DNA of 32,171 nt from positions 1 through 32,171 of the forward strand of contig DVLB01000009.1 of the NCBI GenBank assembly GCA_018715695.1. The letters run 5' to 3'. The notes under the pieces are model-generated. The model did not search any database and was not told where the DNA came from. It worked only from the letters and a program-made list of their open reading frames with translations. The position numbers and the translations under genes are program-made. Source of the stretch: Candidatus Galloscillospira stercoripullorum (GTDB lineage: Bacteria > Bacillota > Clostridia > Oscillospirales > Oscillospiraceae). Shown here piece by piece: positions 1 through 8,832 of the stretch (the stretch's first letter is position 1; every line of letters starts with the position of its first letter).

Positions 1-16
1 GGTTATGGAATGTGTC

Positions 17-901
17 TCAGGCGTTGGGGGAGACGCAGCAGGCGGCCTCGATCTCGTCGGCGGCGTCGGCGCTCATGGCCCAATCCAGGAAGGCCTGGGC
101 GGCCTCGGACAGCTCGGTGCCCTCCTTGGTGACCATGACGAAGGGACGCTGGATCTCATAAGTACCGTCAGCCACAGTGGCCTCGGAGGGGGCCACGCCG
201 TTGACCTGCACAGCGGTCACAGTGTCGTCCACAGCGGACAGGGAGGCGTAGCCAATGGCGTTGGGGTTGCCGGCCACGGAGCCGATCACCTCGCCGGTGG
301 ACTCGTACTCGTTGGTGTAGACGCACTGGTCCTCAACGCCCACGATCTCCTCGAAGGCGCCGCGGGTGCCGGAAGCGGCGTCACGGCCGATGACGGCGAT
401 GGGGGCGTCGGCGCCGCCCAGCTCAGACCAGTTGGTGATGGTACCGTTGTAGATCTGGGCGATCTGCTCCACAGTCAGGCTGGTCACGGTGTTGGCGGGG
501 TTGATGACAACGGCCACACCGTCCAGGGCCACGATGTTCTCCACGGCGCCCTCAGCCTTCTCCTCGTCAGTCAGCGCACGGGAGGCAAGGCCGATGTCCA
601 CGGTGCCGTTCAAGACGTTGGTGATGCCGGAACCGGAGCCGGTGCCGGAATAGTTCACGGTCACGTCAGGCTGAATGACCTCGAAGCTCTCCTGGAAGGC
701 GGCCATCACGTCGGCCATGGAGGTGGAGCCGTCGGTATTCACGGTGCCGGAGATGGGGGCCTCGGTGGGATCGGCGGGCTGCTGGGTCTGGGTGTTGCTG
801 GGGGTATCGGTGGGGTCGCTGGCGGCGGGAGCGCAGCTGGCGAGCAGAGCGGCGCTGAGGGCAAGGGACGCGCCCAGGGCAAGGATCTTATTGAGTTTCA
901 T
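17..901 (-). CDS. pstS: Phosphate ABC transporter substrate-binding lipoprotein PstS
   Basis: MKLNKILALGASLALSAALLASCAPA lipoprotein signal with lipobox Cys; PBP-like body (VNYSGTGSGSGITNVLNGTVDIGLASRALTDEEK, GRDAASGTRGAFEEIVG). Start set at MKLNK (901) rather than the ORF-track start at 946. Confidence 0.93.
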   Translation of the reverse strand: MKLNKILALGASLALSAALLASCAPAASDPTDTPSNTQTQQPADPTEAPISGTVNTDGSTSMADVMAAFQESFEVIQPDVTVNYSGTGSGSGITNVLNGTVDIGLASRALTDEEKAEGAVENIVALDGVAVVINPANTVTSLTVEQIAQIYNGTITNWSELGGADAPIAVIGRDAASGTRGAFEEIVGVEDQCVYTNEYESTGEVIGSVAGNPNAIGYASLSAVDDTVTAVQVNGVAPSEATVADGTYEIQRPFVMVTKEGTELSEAAQAFLDWAMSADAADEIEAACCVSPNA

Positions 902-951
902 TGTCTCGTTTCTCCAATCATCATTTTTGTCCGTTTTGCGGTACAAGAAGG

Positions 952-1007
952 AGTATACCGGCTCTTTGTAAAGTTGTCCTTCAGTCTATTGTAAAGTGTG
1001 GGTAAAG
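952..1007 (-). promoter_or_regulatory. Candidate Pho box and promoter of pstS
   Basis: Minus strand: CTTTAC-N5-CTTTAC (11-bp period; plus-strand GTAAAG at 991 and 1002), third CTTTAC at 968-973, followed by TATACT (952-957). Confidence 0.55.
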
Positions 1008-1041
1008 TCTCCTTTCTCTCTAGGATGTCCCGCTTTACAAA

Positions 1042-1078
1042 AGAAAACCCGGCGCGGATGGAAAACATCCGTGCCGGG
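1042..1078 (-). terminator. Rho-independent terminator downstream of rpoN
   Basis: CCCGGCGCGGATG-gaaaa-CATCCGTGCCGGG hairpin with T-rich tail on the minus strand. Confidence 0.75.
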
Positions 1079-1096
1079 CATGCTGTTTTTCTGTTG

Positions 1097-2473
1097 TCAG
1101 TCAGCCGTGCTCTCGCCGCGTCCCTTGCGGAGCGCAGCGCTGGGAAGGCCCAGCTCGTCCCGGTACTTGGCCACGGTGCGCCGGGATAGGATGCATCCCT
1201 CTTCCGCCATGCGCAGGCACAGCTTCTGGTCGGACAGAGGGGCGCGCTTGTCCTCCTGCTCCACCAGGCGGCGGAGCAGGGCCTTGGCGGCCTCCGGGGC
1301 TGTTCCGTCGCCGGAGGTACATCCTCCCAGGCCGCGGGAGAAAAAGTAGCCCAGGGGATAGACTCCGGCGGAGCACTGGATGTACTTGTCCCGCACAGCG
1401 CGGCTGACTGTGGACTCGTGAATCCCCAGTTTCCTGGCCACGTCGGCCATGGTCATGGGCCGCAGATGGCCCCGCCCCCGGCGGAAAAAGGCCTCCTGCT
1501 CCTCCAGGATGCAGGCCGCGCAGTCCATGAGGGTGGTTCGCCGCTGCTCGATGCTGCGGATGACCCACTTGGCCTGTCTGATCTTTTCGCTCAGGTACTT
1601 CTCCACCTGTTCATCGCCGCTCTCCTTCATGAGCTGCTGGTAATAGCCGCTCAGGCGAAGGGTGGGAAAGAAATAGTCGTTGGTGAGCAGTTCAAAGTGA
1701 TCCGGAAAGCTGGCCACGATGATGTCGGGGGTGATATAGGTCAGCCGCTCCCGGGCAGCAAAACCCGCCCCCGGTCTGGGATTGAGCTTTCGGATATGCT
1801 CGCAGGCACGCCGGACCGCTTCCTCCTCCTCCCCCAGCTCCCGGGCGATATGGGAGAGGCGGTTTTTGGCCAGGTCATCCAGGTGATGCTCCACAATGGC
1901 CAGGGAGAGCGCGTCATCCTCCCCCCTGCGCCGGAGCTGAAGGGCGAGGCACTCGGCCAGGTCCCGGGCTCCCACTCCCGCGGGCTCCAGGGACTGTATG
2001 AGCTCCAGGGCCCGGAAGGCCAGCTCCTCCTCCAGGTCCAGCTCTCGCGCCAGCGCGGGGAGCTCCTCATCCAGCCAGCCGTTGGAATCCAGGCTCTCCA
2101 CCAGCAGCGTGCATGCCTGCCGCAGCGGTCCGGGCAGCTCCATAGTGCCCACCTGGGAGAGGACGTAGCGGCACAGGTCCTCCTCCCCGTCGTCCACACC
2201 GCCCAGCCGCTCCAAGGTGTCCTCCTCGGCGTCCTGCTGATGGTAGCAATAATTCTGACGGTCGTTGGACTCCAGCCATTCCAGTTTCCTGCGCAGGTCG
2301 GAGCCGCTCTCCTCCACGCGCGTCCTCTCGTCCGCCTCCAGCACCGGGTTCTCCTGCAGGGTCTCCCGGAGGTAGTCCAGCAATTCCTGGGAGCCCATCT
2401 GGAGGATCTCCACCGACTGCATCATCTGGGGCGACAGAGTCTGGCTCTGCCGCTGCTCCTGCGAAAGTTCCAT
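1097..2473 (-). CDS. rpoN: RNA polymerase sigma-54 factor RpoN
   Basis: Region I MELSQEQRQSQTLSPQMMQSVEILQMGSQELLDYLRETLQENPVLE; C-terminal RpoN box SRRTVAKYRDELGLPSA. Start set at MELSQ (2473). Confidence 0.95.
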   Translation of the reverse strand: MELSQEQRQSQTLSPQMMQSVEILQMGSQELLDYLRETLQENPVLEADERTRVEESGSDLRRKLEWLESNDRQNYCYHQQDAEEDTLERLGGVDDGEEDLCRYVLSQVGTMELPGPLRQACTLLVESLDSNGWLDEELPALARELDLEEELAFRALELIQSLEPAGVGARDLAECLALQLRRRGEDDALSLAIVEHHLDDLAKNRLSHIARELGEEEEAVRRACEHIRKLNPRPGAGFAARERLTYITPDIIVASFPDHFELLTNDYFFPTLRLSGYYQQLMKESGDEQVEKYLSEKIRQAKWVIRSIEQRRTTLMDCAACILEEQEAFFRRGRGHLRPMTMADVARKLGIHESTVSRAVRDKYIQCSAGVYPLGYFFSRGLGGCTSGDGTAPEAAKALLRRLVEQEDKRAPLSDQKLCLRMAEEGCILSRRTVAKYRDELGLPSAALRKGRGESTAD

Positions 2474-2744
2474 CTCTCTCCCACCTGGCTTTTGAATTTT
2501 TTTCAGTATACCATGGTGCGGGGAGGATTTCAATCGGGAAGCCGCTGGGGAAGTCAGGCTGTTTCCTCTCGCCGCCCTCCTTCCCTGGAGCTGTCTCTGC
2601 ACCGGCAGGGCCGGGGCTGAGGCACGGGCGTCTCCTTTTCCCTCTCAAGCGTAAATTTTTCGTTTTCCGCGCGTGGTCAATATTTTCTTCTTGACAATAT
2701 CGTTCCCTTCTGGTATTATAACTTCTGCTGTGGACGAGCCAGAT

Positions 2745-2820
2745 GCTGGTGTAGCTCAGTTGGTAGAGCAGCTGATTTGTAATCAGCAGGTCGGGGGTTC
2801 GAGTCCGTCCACCAGCTCCA
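2745..2820 (+). tRNA. tRNA-Thr (anticodon TGT)
   Basis: Acceptor GCTGGTG/CACCAGC, anticodon loop TTTGTAA, T-arm GGTTCGAGTCC, encoded CCA. Confidence 0.95.
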
Positions 2821-2942
2821 TCGTCGACATAAGCTTCGGAGCGCTCGCTTCCGTGTCAACACGAAAGCTCGTTTCCTCCGCTATGTCTCCTCTTCAAATG
2901 GAACCCGCTCCGCTGGGCTTCCATTTGATTCTAAGTTAATAT

Positions 2943-3027
2943 GGAGGAGTTCCCGAGTGGCCAAAGGGGGCAGACTGTAAATCTGTTGCGTCTCGCTTCG
3001 GTGGTTCGAATCCACCCTCCTCCACCA
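2943..3027 (+). tRNA. tRNA-Tyr (anticodon GTA), long variable arm
   Basis: Acceptor GGAGGAG/CTCCTCC, anticodon loop CTGTAAA, extended variable arm, T-arm GGTTCGAATCC, encoded CCA. Confidence 0.95.
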
Positions 3028-3030
3028 AAA

Positions 3031-3062
3031 GTCGGCAAGCACCTGAGTGCTTGCCGACTTTT
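3031..3062 (+). terminator. Terminator after the tRNA pair
   Basis: GTCGGCAAGCAC-CTGA-GTGCTTGCCGAC followed by TTTT. Confidence 0.85.
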
Positions 3063-3538
3063 ACTTGTTCGTCCTTCAATCTTCACCAAGTTTGCAGGGA
3101 TGATTTTGGGAGGCGAACAAACGATAGTGGACCGTGAATCAGTATAGCGTGGTTTTCCACAGAAAAGCCCATGCTCCCTTCTCTCTGTCCCTCTCTTCGG
3201 CAAAATCCCCGCCTGGGGTGCCGCTCTGATCCTTCGGGCCATCCACCCACAGGAAAATTTTTGTATACTTTTCAAAAGAACCGTGCTATACTATGTGGTG
3301 TATAGCTCCCCGTCAGGGTCGAGCAGCTTTTGTTTTGGCTTTCTGTGCGCAGGGCGCACCGAAAATAAAGCAGGACACAAATCAGCAGCGTACAGCGGCG
3401 ACGGACGTCCCTTTTTCCGGCGAGGCAGGGCCGGAAAGAGTGGAAGACATCGCCTTGTTTTAGTGCGCTTTGTTGTGCTGTCCTTACATACCGAGCCATC
3501 GGTAACGGATTATGATAAGGAGTGTTAATAACGACAAC

Positions 3539-5197
3539 ATGGCAGAAAAACTGAAAATCATCTCTCTGGGTGGTCTCAACGAGATCGGCAAGAACATCAC
3601 CGTCTACGAATATGGCGGGGACATGATCGTGGTGGACGTGGGCATGGGCTTCCCCGATGACGACATGTACGGCATCGACGTGGTCATCCCCGACTTTTCC
3701 TATCTCATCAAGAACAGGGACCGTATCCGGGCCATCTTCCTCACCCACGGGCATGAGGACCACATCGGCTCTATCCCCTATCTGCTGCGGGAGATCCAGG
3801 TGCCCATCTACGCCACCCGGATGACCGCAGGACTTGTCAAGCTCAAGCTGGAGGAGCACCGGCTGCTGAGTAAGACCAAGCTCATCACCTGCGAGGCGGG
3901 GGAGACGGTGAAGGCGGGCAAGTTCACCGTGGAATTCATCCACGCCAACCACTCCATCGCCGACGCGGTGTCCTTTGCCATCAAGTGCCCGGTGGGTGTG
4001 TGCATCCACACCGGCGACTTCAAGATCGACCCCACCCCGGTGTCCGGCGGCATGATGGACCTTGCCCGGCTGGGTCAGCTGGGCAAGGAGGGTGTTCTGG
4101 CCCTGCTTGCCGACTCCACCAACGTGGAGCGGCCCGGCTTCACCAAGAGCGAGCGGAGCGTAGGCGCCAGCTTTGACGCCCTGTTCCGGGGCTGTGAGGA
4201 GCGGATCATCGTCACCACCTTCGCCTCCAACGTGGACCGGATGCAGCAGATCATCTCGGTGGCCGCCAAGTACGGCCGCAAGGTGGCGGTGACCGGCCGG
4301 AGCATGGAAAACGCCATCAAGGTCTCCACGGAGCTGGGGTATATGAGCATCCCCGCCGGAGTGCTGGTAGACGTGAACCATCTCAAGAGCCTGCCCAAGA
4401 ACAAGGTGTGCATCATCACCACTGGCAGCCAGGGCGAGACCATGTCCGCCCTGACCCGGATGGCCTTCAACACCCACCGGCAGGTGGACATCCAGGCGGG
4501 AGACCGGGTGATCATCTCGGCCTCGGCCATCCCGGGCAACGAAAACGCCATTGGCAACGTCATCAACGAGCTCTACCGCAAGGGCGCTGATGTGGTCAAC
4601 GAGCGGGAGGCCCCCCTCCACGTCTCCGGCCACGCCTGCCAGGACGAGCTGAAAATCGTCCACGCCCTGGTCAAGCCCAAGTTCTTTATCCCCGTCCACG
4701 GCGAACAGCGGCATCTCAAGATTCATGCCAAACTAGCCCGTGAGATGGGCATGGACCCCAAGAACATCCTCATCAGCGACATCGGCAAGGTCATGGAGCT
4801 CACCCCCAACTCCGCCCGCATCAACGGCACAGTGCCTGCGGGTCGGGTGTTCGTGGATGGCTACGGCGTGGGCGACGTGGGCAGCGTGGTCCTGCGGGAC
4901 CGCAAGCACCTGGCGGAGGACGGCATGATCGTGGTGGTCACCTCCATGTCCGCCGAGGATGGCAGCGTGGTCTCCGGCCCCGACATCATCACCCGGGGCT
5001 TCGTGTATGTCAAGGAGTCCGAGGGTCTTATGGAGGAACTGCGCGGCGTGGCGATCAACGCCCTGCGCGAGTGCGAGGCGGAGCACACCACCGACTGGTC
5101 GGCCATCAAGTCCCAGCTCAAGAACGACCTGTCCGGTTTCCTCTACAAAAAGACCAAGCGCAACCCCATGATCCTGCCCGTTATCATGGAGGTCTGA
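3539..5197 (+). CDS. rnj: Ribonuclease J (metallo-beta-lactamase/beta-CASP)
   Basis: [91 protein letters not shown]. Start at MAEKL preferred; in-frame MIRS at 3512 is an alternative. Confidence 0.96.
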   Translation: MAEKLKIISLGGLNEIGKNITVYEYGGDMIVVDVGMGFPDDDMYGIDVVIPDFSYLIKNRDRIRAIFLTHGHEDHIGSIPYLLREIQVPIYATRMTAGLVKLKLEEHRLLSKTKLITCEAGETVKAGKFTVEFIHANHSIADAVSFAIKCPVGVCIHTGDFKIDPTPVSGGMMDLARLGQLGKEGVLALLADSTNVERPGFTKSERSVGASFDALFRGCEERIIVTTFASNVDRMQQIISVAAKYGRKVAVTGRSMENAIKVSTELGYMSIPAGVLVDVNHLKSLPKNKVCIITTGSQGETMSALTRMAFNTHRQVDIQAGDRVIISASAIPGNENAIGNVINELYRKGADVVNEREAPLHVSGHACQDELKIVHALVKPKFFIPVHGEQRHLKIHAKLAREMGMDPKNILISDIGKVMELTPNSARINGTVPAGRVFVDGYGVGDVGSVVLRDRKHLAEDGMIVVVTSMSAEDGSVVSGPDIITRGFVYVKESEGLMEELRGVAINALRECEAEHTTDWSAIKSQLKNDLSGFLYKKTKRNPMILPVIMEV

Positions 5198-5224
5198 ATT
5201 TACCGCCGCGGCATAAACGCAAAG

Positions 5225-5264
5225 AGAGCGCGGAGACCGAAATCCGGTCTCCGCGCTCTTTGTT
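5225..5264 (+). terminator. Terminator of the RNase J gene
   Basis: AGAGCGCGGAGACCG-aaatc-CGGTCTCCGCGCTCT then TTGTTT. Confidence 0.85.
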
Positions 5265-5278
5265 TATTATGGCCGCCG

Positions 5279-6283
5279 TCAGTTGCAGCGGACGATGCAC
5301 GTGGCGGTATTACCAGCGGCATCCTTAGCGGTGATGGTGCAAGTGCCAGCGCCCACCCGGGCGACAGTACCGCCTGCGCTCACCGTAGCCACCGCACTGT
5401 TGCTGGTAGACCAGGTCACGGTGCCGGAAGCCCCGGTAACAGTGATGGTATAGGTGGGCCAGGTCTCATTGAGGGTGAAGTCCTCCCGGCTCAGCGAAAG
5501 GCCCCCGGAGGGCGCCTGCGTAGGCGTGGAAACAGGACCGCTGTCAGAACCGATGGTGGAGTAGACCTTGCAGGTCTGGGAATAGCCGCCGGCCATGGTG
5601 GCGGTGATGACGGCGCTGCCTGGTCCCACGGCGGACACCCGCCCGTTCTGGTCCACGGTGAGGGCACTGGGATTGGAGGAGCTCCAGGTGATCTCCCCAG
5701 TGGTGCCCGCGGGGGAGAAGGTAACCTGGATGGTCACCGGGTCGGGATACTGGCGACTGATGGAGAACTCAGTGTAGCTGAGGGTAAAGCTGGTGGCAGT
5801 CTGCCCGTCCGGGGTGGGCTCGGTGGAGGGCTCAGGCTCCTCGCTCTCCACAGGGTCGGTGGGCTCCGCCGACACGTCGCCGGGATCGGGCGTCTGGGTG
5901 ACCTGCTCCGAAGGATTGGGGTCCACGTTCCCCCGAATGATCCAAGGGCGGATGATGGTAATGACGACGAAGATGGCCGCGGCGATAATAACCAGGGAGA
6001 GCACCGTGCTCACGATTTTTCCTACCGAAGGAGGCCCGCCGTAGCCGCCGCCCCGTCGGTTGCCCAGGCGCTTGCCGCCCTTGCGGCGGACAGGACGTTC
6101 CTCGTACTCGTCCTCCTCATATTCGTCCAGGTCGTCATACTCCTCCTCGCGGCCGCCACCCCGTTCTCTCTCCCGGGCCTCCCAGGCGTCCTCCTCGCAG
6201 AAGGGACAGTGTTTATAGGTAGCGGAGTAGTCTTCTCCGCAGACGTCACAGTGGATCATCTCATTGGCGGATCGTTTGGCCAT
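5279..6283 (-). CDS. Zinc-ribbon, single-TM protein with C-terminal Big2 (Ig-like) repeats
   Basis: CDVCGEDYSATYKHCPFC zinc ribbon, acidic/basic linker, TM segment IVSTVLSLVIIAAAIFVVITII, two Big2-like repeats (VTWSTSNSAVATVSAGGTVARVGAGTCTITAKDAAGNTATCIV). SD GGAGGG upstream of 6283. Confidence 0.8.
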   Translation of the reverse strand: MAKRSANEMIHCDVCGEDYSATYKHCPFCEEDAWEARERERGGGREEEYDDLDEYEEDEYEERPVRRKGGKRLGNRRGGGYGGPPSVGKIVSTVLSLVIIAAAIFVVITIIRPWIIRGNVDPNPSEQVTQTPDPGDVSAEPTDPVESEEPEPSTEPTPDGQTATSFTLSYTEFSISRQYPDPVTIQVTFSPAGTTGEITWSSSNPSALTVDQNGRVSAVGPGSAVITATMAGGYSQTCKVYSTIGSDSGPVSTPTQAPSGGLSLSREDFTLNETWPTYTITVTGASGTVTWSTSNSAVATVSAGGTVARVGAGTCTITAKDAAGNTATCIVRCN

Positions 6284-6363
6284 TGATATCCCTCCTATTG
6301 GCGTTCCTTTCTTTATAACAATGTCGCAATTGATCTGAAAACGGCTGGGATCAGCTCTTTTCA

Positions 6364-6386
6364 AATAAACCGCATGGCGGTTTATT
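6364..6386. repeat. Perfect 10-bp inverted repeat (hairpin) in the leader of the zinc-ribbon/Big2 gene
   Basis: AATAAACCGC-ATG-GCGGTTTATT. Confidence 0.8.
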
Positions 6387-6535
6387 CAGCAGACATTATA
6401 ACATAATAGTACACGCTGCGGCGGAAATCGTCAACCGCAATCGCGAAATTCCGGCGTTATTTTCTCTGTGTTATGTCTACCAAACCTCCTGACTTGATTC
6501 CACCCATGGAATTGGATATAATAATGTCTGCTGAA
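6385..6535. promoter_or_regulatory. Divergent promoter region flanked by a perfect 15-bp inverted repeat
   Basis: TTCAGCAGACATTAT (6385-6399) and its exact reverse complement ATAATGTCTGCTGAA (6521-6535). Plus-strand TTGATT-N17-TATAAT (-10 at 6517-6522). Confidence 0.65.
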
Positions 6536-6719
6536 CAAAGCGGCAAGCGGTCTGTTCCCGCGGTCATAGCCGCGCAATTTTACAAAAGCCGCTAAAAAAG
6601 CGGCTTTCGGTCCAAATTACTCGAAATACTTACTTCTGAACAAAGGGAAGGCCAGGGCTTTCGGCTTTGTCAGGACGCGGTATGATAGCCGGCAGAATAA
6701 ATGGGAGGAGTGGAGGGCC

Positions 6720-8177
6720 ATGAAGGGTTCCATGACCGCTGCCGCGGTACACAAGCAGTATGAGGAGGGCGTGGATGCCTTTCGCCGCCAGATCGGGGAC
6801 AGCGCGCTGCGGGAGCGTTTTGCCCGGGAGGCCGACGTCTTCTTCCGCGCCTGCGCCCTAGGGATCTGGCACAGCGACGGCGGCAGCGTAACGCCCCGGC
6901 ATGTGGAGTACTATAACGCCATCTATCACAAGGGCAACCCCGTCCCCTCCATTTTGTTCTGGGAACTGAGCACCGCTGTGGCCGATTACCCCGGCTTCAC
7001 GCCGCCGGGCTTTTTCACCCGGATGCTGGCCTATGACAAAGTGGTGGGCGGCACTCTCTCCCGCCGCTTTGCCGACCTGATGACCCTGATGCTGCTACTT
7101 TTTGCGGCGGTGGACGACGTGGTCAGCGAGGAAGAGGCCGGCTTTGCCGGCCTCTGCGCGGACGCCCTTATCGGTCTTTGTGAGAAGGAGGGGCTCAGCG
7201 CCGGGAAGCCCCCTCTGGACGTAACGGAATTCGTCACCCGCCGCTCCCCCTCTCCTGAACAGAGCACCGCTCCTGCCGGAGAGAAAAAGGCGGAAGAAAA
7301 GGCAGAGGAAACGGAGGCGGAGGAGAAGGCCCCCAGCCTGGAGGAGCTACTCGCCGAACTGGACAGCCTGTGCGGCCTGGAGAAAGTGAAAAAGGACGTC
7401 AAGAGCCTTATCAACCTGGTAAAGGTGCGCAAACTGCGCCAGGAGGCGGGGCTGCCGGTGCCACCCATGTCCCTGCACCTGGTCTTCATGGGCAATCCGG
7501 GCACCGGCAAGACCACGGTGGCCCGGCTGCTGGCCGGGATCTACCACGCCATCGGGGTGCTGAGCAAAGGCCAGCTCATTGAGGTGGACCGTTCGGGGCT
7601 GGTGGCCGGCTTTGTGGGCCAGACCGCCATCAAGACCGGCGAGGTGATCGACAAAGCTTTGGGGGGCGTGCTGTTCATTGACGAGGCCTACGCCCTGGCA
7701 AATCCCGACTCCCCCAACGACTTCGGCAAAGAGGCCATTGAGACTCTGCTCAAGGCCATGGAGGACCATCGCTCCGATCTCATCGTCATCGTAGCGGGGT
7801 ACACCGAGCTCATGGACCGCTTCATCCACGCAAACCCCGGCCTGGAGAGCCGGTTCAACAAGTACTTTTACTTCGAGGACTATGACGGAGCGCAGCTCAT
7901 GGAGATCTTCCGCTCCCTGTGCCGCAAGAACGGCTACTCCCTCACCGGAGAGGCGGAGGACTACGCCCGGGGCCTGTTTACCCGGCTCTATGAGCAGCGG
8001 GATGAGAACTTCGGCAACGCCCGGGACGTGCGAAACGTCTTTGAGCGCGCCGTGGCCCGCCAGTCCGACCGGGTGGCCGCCCTGGAGAACCCGGACCGGG
8101 ACGCCCTTATGGCCCTCACCCTTCCCGACCTGAAGGAGGAGGAACCTGATGCTGCTCAGCCCTCCGGAGAGCCGTGA
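6720..8177 (+). CDS. AAA+ ATPase of the CbxX/CfxQ (SpoVK-like) family with N-terminal TerB-like helical domain
   Basis: Walker A FMGNPGTGKTTVARLLAGIYHAIGVLSKGQ, Walker B GGVLFIDEAYALA, ESRFNKYFYFEDY; N-terminal segment LLLFAAVDDVVSEEEAGF resembles TerB. Confidence 0.85.
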   Translation: MKGSMTAAAVHKQYEEGVDAFRRQIGDSALRERFAREADVFFRACALGIWHSDGGSVTPRHVEYYNAIYHKGNPVPSILFWELSTAVADYPGFTPPGFFTRMLAYDKVVGGTLSRRFADLMTLMLLLFAAVDDVVSEEEAGFAGLCADALIGLCEKEGLSAGKPPLDVTEFVTRRSPSPEQSTAPAGEKKAEEKAEETEAEEKAPSLEELLAELDSLCGLEKVKKDVKSLINLVKVRKLRQEAGLPVPPMSLHLVFMGNPGTGKTTVARLLAGIYHAIGVLSKGQLIEVDRSGLVAGFVGQTAIKTGEVIDKALGGVLFIDEAYALANPDSPNDFGKEAIETLLKAMEDHRSDLIVIVAGYTELMDRFIHANPGLESRFNKYFYFEDYDGAQLMEIFRSLCRKNGYSLTGEAEDYARGLFTRLYEQRDENFGNARDVRNVFERAVARQSDRVAALENPDRDALMALTLPDLKEEEPDAAQPSGEP

Positions 8178-8193
8178 TCCCCTGCCTGCCAAC

Positions 8194-8231
8194 AAGACGT
8201 GCCCCGGCGCAATGCGCCGGGGCACGTCTTT
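8194..8231. terminator. Bidirectional terminator between convergent genes
   Basis: AAGACGTGCCCCGGCGCA/TGCGCCGGGGCACGTCTT perfect stem. Confidence 0.85.
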
Positions 8232-8234
8232 CGT

Positions 8235-8567
8235 TCATTCCCAGGTCTTCCACACCTCGGGACAGTAGCCCACGGTGGCCTGTTTCCCGTTTCGCACCAC
8301 AGGGGTGCGGATGAGCCGGGGGTCGGAGAGGAGCTTTTCCAGCTTGTCCTCCTCATAGGCCAGGTAGGAGAGCAGGGCGGCGTCGGGGTGCTTGTCGTCA
8401 ATAAGGGCGGCGAGACCCACGGCGTTTTTCACGCTTTTGAGCTCTCCGGGGCTCATGCCGTATTTCACAAGGTCTATGGCCTGGAATTTGATCCGCCGCT
8501 CCTTGAAATACCGCTCGGCCTTTTTGGTGTCAAAGCACTTGCTCTTACCGAAAATCTGGATGTTCAT
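8235..8567 (-). CDS. ArsC/Spx-family thioredoxin-fold protein
   Basis: MNIQIFGKSKCFDTKKAERYFKERRIKFQAIDLVKYGMSPGELKSVKNAVG...LIRTPVVRNGKQATVGYCPEVWKTWE; single Cys plus RTPVVR motif. Confidence 0.85.
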   Translation of the reverse strand: MNIQIFGKSKCFDTKKAERYFKERRIKFQAIDLVKYGMSPGELKSVKNAVGLAALIDDKHPDAALLSYLAYEEDKLEKLLSDPRLIRTPVVRNGKQATVGYCPEVWKTWE

Positions 8568-8571
8568 ATCC

Positions 8572-8793
8572 TCACTCCCCGATATAGGTAAACCGCGGCC
8601 CGGCGTAGTCCGGCCGCTCCACCCGCTCCAGCCACATCTCCGCTGGGCGCACCCAAAAGCCCATCTCGCCGTAGAGGGCTTGGTAGACCACCATGTCCTC
8701 CCCGGTCTCCGAGTGGCGGGCGGTGAAGAGCACGCGGTACTCTCCCCCCTTGAAATGGCGGTAGCGGCCCGGCCTGATGCTGCGCGTATCCAT
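8572..8793 (-). CDS. DUF1653 domain protein
   Basis: PGRYRHFKGGEYRVLFTARHSETGEDMVVYQALYGEMGFWVRPAEMW; start MDTRS at 8793. Confidence 0.85.
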   Translation of the reverse strand: MDTRSIRPGRYRHFKGGEYRVLFTARHSETGEDMVVYQALYGEMGFWVRPAEMWLERVERPDYAGPRFTYIGE

Positions 8794-8832
8794 ATTTTCC
8801 TTCCCTCCGCTCCAGCCCTGCGGCCTGTTTTT

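Noticed and set aside
2673-2939. ORF containing GVAQLVEQLICNQQVGGSSPS
   Set aside because: Spurious translation of tRNA-Thr.
2941-3147. ORF EEFPSGQRGQTVNLLRLASVVRIHPPPPK
   Set aside because: Spurious translation of tRNA-Tyr.
3272-4726. 484-aa minus-strand ORF
   Set aside because: Antisense to RNase J; His/Asp/Val-rich artefact.
6524-6595. 23-codon ORF MSAEQSGKRSVPAVIAAQFYKSR
   Set aside because: Its ATG directly abuts the -10, so the predicted TSS is downstream of the start codon; no SD.
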